9,046 bases of DNA, from contig DUUE01000115.1 of assembly GCA_012841735.1 (NCBI GenBank), positions 1 through 9,046 on the forward strand, in the 5' to 3' direction. The position numbers were made by a program, and so were the translations under genes. Positions within the stretch are counted from its first letter, which is position 1. Every line of letters begins with the position of its first letter. The notes beneath the pieces are model-generated. The model did no database searches. It saw only the letters and a list, made by a program, of their open reading frames with translations, and was not told the origin of the DNA. Positions 1 through 5,264 of this stretch are shown piece after piece. The DNA is from Bacillota bacterium. Its GTDB lineage: Bacteria > Bacillota > Dethiobacteria > Dethiobacterales > Dethiobacteraceae.

Positions 1-283
1 AATAGTCATAGTAACTGACAAAATACTCCACCGCATTGTCGGGAAAAAACTCCCGGAATTCGCTGCACAGCTGGGCTGCCAGCGTTTTGTTATGAGCGAT
101 GACCAGGGTGGGGCGCTGGACCCGCTCAACCACGTTGGCCATGGTAAATGTTTTTCCCGAGCCGGTCACTCCCAGCAGGGCCTGGTGCCGCAGCCCCCTG
201 TTCAGGCCTGCCACCAGGCTATCAATCGCCTGCGGCTGGTCGCCCCGCGGCCGGTAATCACTTGTAATCCGGAACTTGCCCAT
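1..283 (-). CDS. uvrB: UvrB, excinuclease ABC subunit B (N-terminal part, runs off the window)
   Basis: Damage-recognition helicase-like subunit of the UvrABC nucleotide excision repair complex, acting on DNA in the cytoplasm. The visible 94 residues read on the minus strand start MGKFRITSDYRPRGDQPQAI, the typical UvrB opening with its Q-motif-like GDQP. The Walker A loop GVTGSGKT is at residues 38-45 and the helicase motif Ia block IAHNKTLAAQL at 62-72. The sequence then enters the beta-hairpin region that inserts between DNA strands (VEYFVSYYDY, 85-94), where the window ends. The ATG at 281-283 is preceded by AAGGAGA about 6 bases upstream, which fixes the start. The gene is truncated only by the window edge and no internal damage is seen. 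Upstream lie two candidate promoters and an SOS box, so LexA control is likely. The identification is very secure. Confidence 0.97.
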   Translation of the reverse strand, partial: MGKFRITSDYRPRGDQPQAIDSLVAGLNRGLRHQALLGVTGSGKTFTMANVVERVQRPTLVIAHNKTLAAQLCSEFREFFPDNAVEYFVSYYDY

Positions 284-318
284 CTTTTTGTCTCCTTACT
301 TACGGCGCTCAGGTAAAC

Positions 319-339
319 ATAATAATATCATATTATTAT
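319..339. repeat. Perfect 10-1-10 AT-rich palindrome in the uvrB upstream region
   Basis: The arm ATAATAATAT at 319-328 and its exact reverse complement at 330-339 flank a single central C at 329. It overlaps the TATAAT of the proximal candidate uvrB promoter and the expected transcription start. The geometry (odd-centred, around 19-21 bp) resembles operators of Fur-family and other dimeric repressors. However, the bases do not match the Fur, PerR or Zur consensus of Bacillus in register. It could also be a chance product of AT-rich promoter DNA. Function is unknown. Confidence 0.5.
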
Positions 340-363
340 ACCAATTTCACAGCCGGCTTTACA
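335..363 (-). promoter_or_regulatory. Candidate proximal uvrB promoter (extended -10)
   Basis: Read on the minus strand, TATAAT lies at 340-335 and is preceded by TGG, giving an extended -10 (TGNTATAAT). TGTAAA lies at 363-358 as a weak -35 with a 17-base spacer. The expected start is near 328, about 45 bases before the uvrB ATG. The -35 falls within repeat unit A and the -10 within the 10-1-10 palindrome. Assigned from sequence match only. Confidence 0.55.
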
Positions 364-390
364 GTAGAAAGTATTTTCTGCTGCCGGCAC
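350..390. repeat. Repeat unit A, dyad-symmetric element upstream of uvrB
   Basis: Begins CAGCCGG and ends GCTGCCGGCAC. Two nested inverted repeats are visible. GCCGGC at 352-357 can pair with GCCGGC at 383-388. Inside, CAGTAGAAA (362-370) can pair with TTTCTGCTG (375-383) around a GTAT loop with one G-U pair; the two helices compete for one base. A related unit (B) starts 80 bases downstream on the plus strand. No T-run follows on either strand, so it does not look like a terminator. Confidence 0.5.
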
Positions 391-393
391 ATC

Positions 394-407
394 GGAACAT
401 ATGTTTG
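394..407. promoter_or_regulatory. Candidate SOS box (LexA operator) for uvrB
   Basis: The sequence GGAACATATGTTTG matches the Gram-positive LexA/DinR consensus CGAACRNRYGTTYC at all but the two outermost positions. It lies just downstream of the distal candidate uvrB promoter, covering about +1 to +14 of that transcript, where a bound repressor would block initiation. uvrB is a standard SOS gene in Firmicutes, so position and target agree. The plus-strand operon promoter is about 100 bp away and is less likely to be the target. Confidence 0.75.
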
Positions 408-414
408 CAGTACA

Positions 415-443
415 ATTATATCCTATCTGCAGCCGGGAGAAAA
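415..443 (-). promoter_or_regulatory. Candidate distal uvrB promoter next to the SOS box
   Basis: On the minus strand TATAAT lies at 420-415, a perfect -10. The base block at 443-438 (TTTTCT) is only a poor -35 at 17-base spacing. The expected start is near 408, immediately before the SOS box, which makes this the better candidate for the LexA-controlled uvrB transcript. The -35 lies inside repeat unit B, mirroring how the proximal promoter's -35 lies inside unit A. Confidence 0.45.
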
Positions 444-472
444 TATTTTTTCTCCGGAAGGCTGCCGGGCAC
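430..472. repeat. Repeat unit B, strong hairpin upstream of uvrB and the importer operon
   Basis: Begins CAGCCGG and ends GCTGCCGGGCAC, like unit A. The outer arms GCAGCC (429-434) and GGCTGC (460-465) enclose an inner stem. GGAGAAAA (436-443) pairs with TTTTCTCC (448-455) around a four-base TATT loop. No T-run follows on either strand, so terminator function is unlikely. Its role could be as a protein binding site or as a leftover of a local duplication. Confidence 0.5.
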
Positions 473-499
473 AGGCCTCTTGCCAAAATACACAAAAGC

Positions 500-527
500 T
501 TGTACACTAAAATTACCGTTATATAAA
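500..527 (+). promoter_or_regulatory. Candidate promoter of the importer operon
   Basis: TTGTAC at 500-505 and TATAAA at 522-527 are separated by 16 bases, a good SigA-type match. The expected start is near 534, leaving a leader of about 30 bases that contains the GGAGG at 554-558 before the ATG at 565. The leader is too short for a riboswitch, and no B12-box or other riboswitch core was recognised between here and the start codon. Confidence 0.6.
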
Positions 528-564
528 TTCATATATAGCGAAATAAATTAACCGGAGGGAGAAA

Positions 565-1146
565 ATGAAAAAGACAAAAATATTCCTTACCCTGGTTCTG
601 TCCATGCTGCTTGTGGCCGCTTTTGCGCTGCCCGTCTCTGCCGGGAACGGAGACGGCTCCGGCGGGGGAAAAGATGATCCCCTGCGTTTGGAATCATCCT
701 CACCGCAGGACGGCACGGGCAATGTGGCACTGGATGCGGAAATAAAATTGGTTTTCAATAAAAATGTGGTGCATATGTCTGTGCGTGATACCAACAAAGG
801 CCTGGTATCACTGCGTGACGCGGACAATAATGTGGTTGCGGCAGAAATAATCATGGCAGACGATCAGATAGAACCGGAAAAGAGAAATGATATTATTGTC
901 AAACCGCAGGCAAAACTGCAGGCAGGCACAACTTACACTGTTGTGGTGGCTGCAGGTCTGACGGCAAAAAACGGTACCGTTCTTGCCGAAGACATCCGGG
1001 TTGCCTTCACCACTGCCGCAACAGAGGAAGAAGGAACCGGTCAACTGCCCAGGACTTCGGCACACACCACACCGGCATACCTGCTGGCCGGTCTGGTACT
1101 GGTAACGGCCGGTATTGTGCTCAGGCGCAAACAAGCTGCAAGTTAG
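565..1146 (+). CDS. Secreted Ig-like domain surface protein with LPRTS anchor-like C-terminus
   Basis: A 193-aa exported protein. Residues 1-26 form a signal peptide (KK, hydrophobic core, VSA cleavage site). A Gly/Ser/Asp-rich linker follows (27-40). Residues about 41-150 form one bacterial Ig-like domain of the SbsA/Big_5 type. Its hallmarks are an opening SSPQDGTGNVALDAEIKLVF and a closing stretch with LQAGTTYTVVVAAGL and IRVAFTT. The tail is LPRTS (161-165), a hydrophobic segment (about 169-186) and RRK (187-189), the layout of a sortase sorting signal. However, Ser replaces the usual Gly of LPXTG. The start is supported by GGAGG seven bases upstream. It is the first gene of the operon, 7 bases ahead of the permease. 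It may capture a ligand or support the importer at the cell surface; that role is inferred from context. No sortase gene is in the window. Confidence 0.85.
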   Translation: MKKTKIFLTLVLSMLLVAAFALPVSAGNGDGSGGGKDDPLRLESSSPQDGTGNVALDAEIKLVFNKNVVHMSVRDTNKGLVSLRDADNNVVAAEIIMADDQIEPEKRNDIIVKPQAKLQAGTTYTVVVAAGLTAKNGTVLAEDIRVAFTTAATEEEGTGQLPRTSAHTTPAYLLAGLVLVTAGIVLRRKQAAS

Positions 1147-1153
1147 GAAAACA

Positions 1154-2164
1154 ATGACTGGTAAAACATTTTTTAAACGTTTTTTGCTGCTGTGCGGCCC
1201 TGTCCTGTGCATGGCAGCAGCTCTTTTTTTAGGCAGATATCCTCTCCCGGCCGGCATGGTTTTCCGGGTCTTCTGGTCAAAAATCAGCGGGGTGCCGGGT
1301 GATTTCCCGGATATTTACAACACCATAGTCCTTGATATCCGGCTTTCACGAATACTGCTGGGTGCCATGGTCGGTGCCAGCCTTTCTGTCAGCGGGGCAT
1401 CATATCAGGGGCTTTTCCGCAACCCGCTTGTCAGTCCGGCCATTCTCGGGGTCAGCTCGGGTGCAGGTTTTGGCGCAGCCCTGGGCATTCTTTACTTCGG
1501 CCACTCTTACCTGGTTTATGTCCTGGCCTTTGTCTTCGCCATTCTGGCCGTTTTTATGAGCACCATTATCGGGCGTATTTACAGTGTCACCCCCACCGTC
1601 ACGCTCGTCCTGGGAGGAGTGATTGTATCCTCCGTCTTTTCCTCCCTCATCTCTCTGGTTAAATATGCAGCAGACCCCTACCAGCAACTTCCGGCCATTG
1701 TTTTCTGGCTCATGGGCAGCCTGGCGTCGGCCCGCTACCAGGATATCATGCTGGCAGCCATACCCATGGCAGCCGGTACCTGTGGCCTGCTGCTGATCCG
1801 CTGGCAGATTAACATTCTTTCCATGGGTGAAAAAGAAGCCCGTACTCTGGGAGTCAACACCACCCTGTTGAGAGCAATTGTGGTTAGCTGCGCCACACTG
1901 GCCACGGCCGGCGCCGTCTGTGTCAGCGGAGTTATCGGCTGGGTGGGACTGGTGATCCCCCATATCGGCAGAATGCTGGTGGGAAGCGACCATAAAGCCC
2001 TGCTGCCCGCCAGCATGTCGCTGGGGGCAAGTTATCTTATTCTGGTGGACGGGCTGGCCCGCACACTTACCGGTGCGGAAATCCCGCTGGGGATACTGAC
2101 CGCACTGGTAGGGGCACCCTTTTTTGTCTATCTCCTGAAAACAACGAAAGGCGGCAGTTGGTAA
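1154..2164 (+). CDS. FecCD-family ABC importer permease
   Basis: A 336-aa polytopic inner-membrane permease of the BtuC/FhuB/FecD family (type II importer), which imports metal-chelates, heme, cobalamin or oxyanions. Family blocks are present. These include RLSRILLGAMVGASLSVSGA (63-82), then YQGLFRNPLVSPAILGVSSG (84-103). The coupling-region GEKEARTLGV is at 225-234, and SGVIGWVGLVIPHIGRMLVG is at 258-277. Length is typical of the family. The ATG at 1154 is preferred to an in-frame ATG at 1115 because it follows the upstream stop by 7 bases and has AGGA about 5 bases before it. The earlier start would overlap the surface-protein gene and place charged residues before the first membrane segment. 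Its TAA overlaps the ATG of the ATPase gene by one base. The substrate cannot be read from the sequence. Confidence 0.93.
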   Translation: MTGKTFFKRFLLLCGPVLCMAAALFLGRYPLPAGMVFRVFWSKISGVPGDFPDIYNTIVLDIRLSRILLGAMVGASLSVSGASYQGLFRNPLVSPAILGVSSGAGFGAALGILYFGHSYLVYVLAFVFAILAVFMSTIIGRIYSVTPTVTLVLGGVIVSSVFSSLISLVKYAADPYQQLPAIVFWLMGSLASARYQDIMLAAIPMAAGTCGLLLIRWQINILSMGEKEARTLGVNTTLLRAIVVSCATLATAGAVCVSGVIGWVGLVIPHIGRMLVGSDHKALLPASMSLGASYLILVDGLARTLTGAEIPLGILTALVGAPFFVYLLKTTKGGSW

Positions 2165-3006
2165 TGTCTCTGGTACAGGCCCACGGGATCTCATTTAGCT
2201 ACGGACAACATGAAATAATCCACAGTCTCTCTTTTGCCGTAAACCCGGGGGAAATCTTTTGCCTCTTCGGACCAAACGGCTGCGGCAAAACAACACTGCT
2301 GGAATGCCTGCTGGGGCTCTTGAAAATATCCGACGGCAAAATCCTCCTTGGAGGAATAAACCCGCAGCAATCACCGCCTGCAGTTATTGCACGCGTTGCC
2401 GCCTATGTCCCGCAGGTCCATCAGAAAACTTTTCCCTATCTGGTCAGGGAAATTGTGATGATGGGACGGGCTGCATATACGGGCATCTTTTCTTCACCCG
2501 GCCGGAAAGAACTGGAGGGCGTGGATGAGGTGCTGGCAACAGTGGGTATTTTACATCTGCGTGACAAACCGTATGTGCAGTTGAGCGGCGGTGAAATGCA
2601 GCTGGTGATGATTGCCCGGGCACTTTTACAAAAGACGCCCGTCATGATTCTGGATGAACCAACGGCACACCTGGATTACCGTAACGACCTTCTGATCCTG
2701 GAAACGGTTGCCCGGCTGGTGACCGAACAGAAGCTGACTGTTCTCATGTCGACACACAATCCAAATCAGACTTTTTATTTTGAAAGCAAAGGTATTGCCA
2801 CCCGGGTTGCCCTGATGCATAGCCATACTTTTGTCGCCACGGGCCCGCCGTCACAGGTACTGACGGAAGAAAATCTGCGCCGTTATTTCCGGATAGAGAC
2901 AAAAATTATTCCTTACTGCGCTGAAAACAGACTCCCCCTGCACCAGGTTTTCCCTCTGGGGATTAATAACACTGAAACTACGGAGGAAAAAAATGCCTAC
3001 CGGTAG
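2164..3006 (+). CDS. ABC importer ATP-binding protein, FecE/BtuD type
   Basis: A 280-aa nucleotide-binding subunit that would power the FecCD-type permease encoded just upstream. Walker A GPNGCGKTT lies at 36-44 and the Q-loop YVPQ at 81-84. The ABC signature LSGGEMQ at 140-146 carries EM in place of the common QR. Walker B with its catalytic Glu is VMILDE (160-165), the D-loop is at 170-171, and the H-loop His is H198 in STHNP. The ATG overlaps the permease stop as TAATG, indicating translational coupling; a TTG six bases earlier is possible but unneeded. After residue 240 there is a roughly 40-residue extension with an acidic, Asn/Thr-rich end that continues into the start of the next gene. 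All catalytic motifs are intact. Confidence 0.95.
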   Translation: MSLVQAHGISFSYGQHEIIHSLSFAVNPGEIFCLFGPNGCGKTTLLECLLGLLKISDGKILLGGINPQQSPPAVIARVAAYVPQVHQKTFPYLVREIVMMGRAAYTGIFSSPGRKELEGVDEVLATVGILHLRDKPYVQLSGGEMQLVMIARALLQKTPVMILDEPTAHLDYRNDLLILETVARLVTEQKLTVLMSTHNPNQTFYFESKGIATRVALMHSHTFVATGPPSQVLTEENLRRYFRIETKIIPYCAENRLPLHQVFPLGINNTETTEEKNAYR

Positions 3007-4072
3007 AATCTATATTATTGTTATCATGCTGTTATTATTGCTTGCCGGGTGTGCGCAGCAGCCGCCACAGGCAGCCAATAATGAACCCGCCCCGGAAATA
3101 AAAACTGTTACAGACTGTGAAGGACGCCGGGTGGAACTGCCGGCACAAATTGAAAAAATAGCATGTTTGTATGCTTTCACCGGCCATGCGGTCACACTTC
3201 TGGGGCGCGGAGCAGACATTGTGGCCGTCAACCAGGGGCTTCCCCGGGATAAAATGCTGCTTGCTGTCAACCCGGCCATCGCCCGGGCCGTGGTTGCCTC
3301 TGGTTCAGACCGTATCAATATCGAAGAACTGCTTACCGTGACCCCCGATGTTGTTTTCCTGGCGGGAGATATAGCCGATGCCGAAAGGGACAAGCTGAGA
3401 AAAAGCGATATTCCCTATCTGATTGCAGACTTTCACAGCATGCAGGCACAGATAGATACGGTAAAAATGATCGGAGCAGCCATCGGCAGGGAAGAACAGG
3501 CAGAAAAATATGCTGCATATTATCAGGACGTGATAACACGTGTTACGGAGGTAATGAAGATTATCCCGGAAACGGAGCGTGTCCGCCTCTACCACTCCAT
3601 TAATGAAGCGACCCGTTCTTATCTCGCCGACTCCCTTCCCGGCGAATGGACATCGCTTTTGGCAGATAATGTGGCTCTGCGGGAAGAACTGCGCCTGATT
3701 GATAATAAACAGTACGCCAGCCTGGAACAAATTTTATTGTGGGACCCGGACGTTATTTTTGCCAATGAAGACGGGGTGGCGGATTATATCATGACTGACA
3801 GCCGCTGGAGCGCACTGCAGGCCGTTAAAACGGGAAAGGTTTATCAAATGCCTGTGGGAGTATCCCGCTGGGGGCACCCCGGCTCCATCGAAACGCCACT
3901 CGGCATCTTATGGGCGGCAAAAACTTTATACCCGCAGGCCTTTGCAGATGTTGACCCCGCCCAGGAGGCTATCTGGTTTTACCGTGAATTTTTCTCTTAT
4001 GAACTGACTGCCGACGAAGTGGCGGCTATTCTGGACGGCCGCGGCATGCGCATACGGAAGGGTGAACAGTAA
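2993..4072 (+). CDS. Lipoprotein substrate-binding protein of the FecCD-type importer
   Basis: A 359-aa periplasmic-binding-protein-like lipoprotein of the Fe3+-siderophore/B12 class (type III fold, COG0614-like). A short signal peptide ends in the lipobox LAGC, with Cys20 as the lipidated residue. A disordered Gln/Pro/Ala linker follows. Next come the N-lobe opening VTDCEGRRVELPAQIEKIAC (39-58), ELLTVTPDVVFLAGD (112-126), the long interlobe helix region (165-195) and the C-lobe block SLEQILLWDPDVIFAN (243-258). The motif GVSRWGHPGSIETPLG at 289-304 is seen in a subset of such binding proteins. The start is set by GGAGG at 2982-2986; the gene overlaps the ATPase by 14 bases. The ligand is not determinable here: metal chelate, heme, corrinoid and molybdate/tungstate are all known for the family. 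Confidence 0.92.
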   Translation: MPTGRIYIIVIMLLLLLAGCAQQPPQAANNEPAPEIKTVTDCEGRRVELPAQIEKIACLYAFTGHAVTLLGRGADIVAVNQGLPRDKMLLAVNPAIARAVVASGSDRINIEELLTVTPDVVFLAGDIADAERDKLRKSDIPYLIADFHSMQAQIDTVKMIGAAIGREEQAEKYAAYYQDVITRVTEVMKIIPETERVRLYHSINEATRSYLADSLPGEWTSLLADNVALREELRLIDNKQYASLEQILLWDPDVIFANEDGVADYIMTDSRWSALQAVKTGKVYQMPVGVSRWGHPGSIETPLGILWAAKTLYPQAFADVDPAQEAIWFYREFFSYELTADEVAAILDGRGMRIRKGEQ

Positions 4073-4074
4073 CG

Positions 4075-4082
4075 AAAGGAGG
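4075..4082 (+). promoter_or_regulatory. Ribosome binding site that decides the start of the TiaS-like gene
   Basis: AAAGGAGG ends at 4082. An in-frame ATG at 4084 is only one base away, too close for initiation. The ATG at 4093 is 10 bases away and opens directly into the conserved MHLYICIDDTD sequence, so 4093 is taken as the start. Confidence 0.75.
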
Positions 4083-4092
4083 GATGCGGGCC

Positions 4093-4830
4093 ATGCACCT
4101 GTATATCTGCATTGATGATACCGATACCCGGGAAACCATCGGCACCGGCAAACTGGCCGCCCGCCTGATAGAAACCATAGAAAAGCAAGGCTTTGGCACC
4201 TGCGGTGCCATTACCAGGCATCAGCTGTATGTCCATCCCGACGTGCCCTATACATCCCACAACAGTGCCATGTGCTTTCCGGCAGAGATTGAAAGTACTT
4301 TCCTGGAACCGTTAATCAGTCACTGCGGCAAATTCCTGGAGGAACACAGCGCCGCCGGCTCAGACCCGGGCCTGTGCGTCGTTGTCACTGAACGGCTCAC
4401 CGCTCCGGACCGCCTGATCGCATTCGGCAAACTGGCCAAAACAGCTGTGCTGCAAAAAAAAGACGCCTACACAGTAGCCCGGGAACTTAACATTCACCTC
4501 TCGGAACACGGCGGTACCGGTCAGGGAGTAATCGGGGCACTGGCAGGCACCGGTCTGCGCCTGACAGGCAATGACGGCCGTTTTCGCGGCAAGCACCAAA
4601 TTTCCGGAGAAAAAGGCATTGCCACTGTGGGCAGCATTTTACAACAGGCAAACATAGACCTGGTCCGGACAGTGGACGGAGAAATTCTTGCCCCTGATGT
4701 TAAAATCCTTTTGGGAGAAAAAATAAAATCCATCCTGCAAAATCACCAATCAGTCCTGCTGGTACAGCCTTCCACTCACAGTGAAGCCAAATGGGAAACC
4801 TGTCCCAAAGAATATTTGAAACAATTTTAA
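4093..4830 (+). CDS. TiaS-like protein (DDTD kinase-like domain), stand-alone bacterial form
   Basis: A 245-aa cytoplasmic protein resembling the N-terminal half of archaeal TiaS (COG1571), which uses ATP to attach agmatine to C34 of tRNA-Ile2. It has the acidic signature IDDTD at 7-11, followed by GTGKLA. VHPDVPYTSHNSAMC (47-61) parallels the TiaS 'NPxxPWKTRGNGAV' block. HGGTGQGVIGALAGTGLRL (139-157) parallels the TiaS 'GTGRGVIGALAAIG' block. TiaS is about 420 residues; the OB-fold and zinc-ribbon that grip tRNA are absent here. Instead there is a short tail with TCPKEYLK. Bacteria normally modify tRNA-Ile2 with TilS, so a tRNA role is unlikely. It starts 20 bases after the binding-protein gene and closes the operon, suggesting a job tied to the imported compound. 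Its function is unknown; similarity to TiaS is judged by motif, not by search. Confidence 0.8.
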   Translation: MHLYICIDDTDTRETIGTGKLAARLIETIEKQGFGTCGAITRHQLYVHPDVPYTSHNSAMCFPAEIESTFLEPLISHCGKFLEEHSAAGSDPGLCVVVTERLTAPDRLIAFGKLAKTAVLQKKDAYTVARELNIHLSEHGGTGQGVIGALAGTGLRLTGNDGRFRGKHQISGEKGIATVGSILQQANIDLVRTVDGEILAPDVKILLGEKIKSILQNHQSVLLVQPSTHSEAKWETCPKEYLKQF

Positions 4831-4870
4831 TACCGGACCCCGACAACTTTACAGGCTAAAGAAATCAGCG

Positions 4871-4896
4871 ATGCCGGCAACTGCCGGCATATTTTT
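4871..4896 (+). terminator. Rho-independent terminator of the importer operon
   Basis: ATGCCGGCA (4871-4879) and TGCCGGCAT (4882-4890) form a 9-bp GC-rich stem, in practice with a four-base loop. It is followed on the plus strand by a T-run (4892-4896). It lies 40 bases after the TiaS-like stop. On the minus strand the following sequence is only moderately T-rich, so it may act weakly on the convergent gene, whose stop codon overlaps the T-run. Confidence 0.88.
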
Positions 4897-5170
4897 ATTG
4901 CAAATCGGGCGGCGTTCCCGTCGTTTTTCCGGGCAGGCCGCTTTTATCCATCGCTTGCGGGGACATGTTGTCGCCGGACAGCCGGCTGTAGTCCCCGCCG
5001 GTGCGCAGCTCTTGGTGATACGCCATATCTTGCTGCAGCAGCTGCTGTGCCTGGACAACTGCCGCCAGGGCCTGCTGCAGTGCCTGCAGCACCTGGCCGT
5101 TCATCTTTTCCTGTCGCAAGGACAACTGCTGCAGGAGATCAGTGTCTTTTTTTCCCGCCTGCTTGTACAT
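4895..5170 (-). CDS. Small Gln-rich coiled-coil protein, function unknown
   Basis: A 91-aa soluble protein without signal peptide or membrane segment. Residues about 10-55 are rich in Gln, Leu and Ala with heptad-like spacing (LLQQLSLRQ, then ALQQALAAVVQAQQLLQQ), predicting a long amphipathic helix or coiled coil. The C-terminal 35 residues are Gly/Ser/Pro-rich and probably disordered. The ATG at 5168-5170 has AAAGGAGG seven bases upstream on the minus strand, strong evidence that this short frame is translated. It lies 94 bases after the MinJ-like gene in the same direction and may be the last gene of that transcript or use its own weak promoter. I do not recognise the family. Confidence 0.75.
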   Translation of the reverse strand: MYKQAGKKDTDLLQQLSLRQEKMNGQVLQALQQALAAVVQAQQLLQQDMAYHQELRTGGDYSRLSGDNMSPQAMDKSGLPGKTTGTPPDLQ

Positions 5171-5200
5171 TTTCCTGCCTCCTTTAGCTATCTGTCCTTC

Positions 5201-5229
5201 AGTATACCCCTTTTCCCGCCGCGCATCAC
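5201..5229 (-). promoter_or_regulatory. Weak candidate promoter for the small coiled-coil gene
   Basis: On the minus strand TATACT (5206-5201) and GTGATG (5229-5224) are separated by 17 bases. The -10 is good and the -35 poor. Transcription would start near 5194, just before the strong ribosome binding site. Read-through from the MinJ-like gene is an equally good explanation for expression. Confidence 0.3.
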
Positions 5230-5264
5230 GGCCGCGGCAAAAGCGGCAATTGGCAGGGGCATCA

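Noticed and set aside
319..339. Canonical Fur, PerR or Zur box
   Set aside because: The palindrome has the right geometry, but its bases do not match the 7-1-7 consensus of any of these in register, so it is reported only as an unassigned palindrome.
429..465. Terminator ahead of the importer operon
   Set aside because: The hairpin is strong, but neither strand has a T-run after it and no gene ends just upstream.
276..551. 91-codon plus-strand frame in the uvrB upstream region
   Set aside because: It runs through the promoter, SOS box and hairpins, has no ribosome binding site and looks like translated regulatory DNA.
284..564. Cobalamin or other riboswitch ahead of the importer operon
   Set aside because: No B12-box or other riboswitch core is visible, and the predicted leader is only about 30 bases.
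808..1257. 149-codon minus-strand frame across the surface-protein and permease genes
   Set aside because: It overlaps two supported genes in antisense and its composition (scattered Cys, His, Phe) looks non-coding.
1400..2194. 264-codon open frame on the minus strand opposite the permease gene
   Set aside because: It is antisense to a clearly recognised FecCD permease, is rich in Gln, His, Gly and Asp as expected of a shadow frame, and has no recognisable domain or ribosome binding site.
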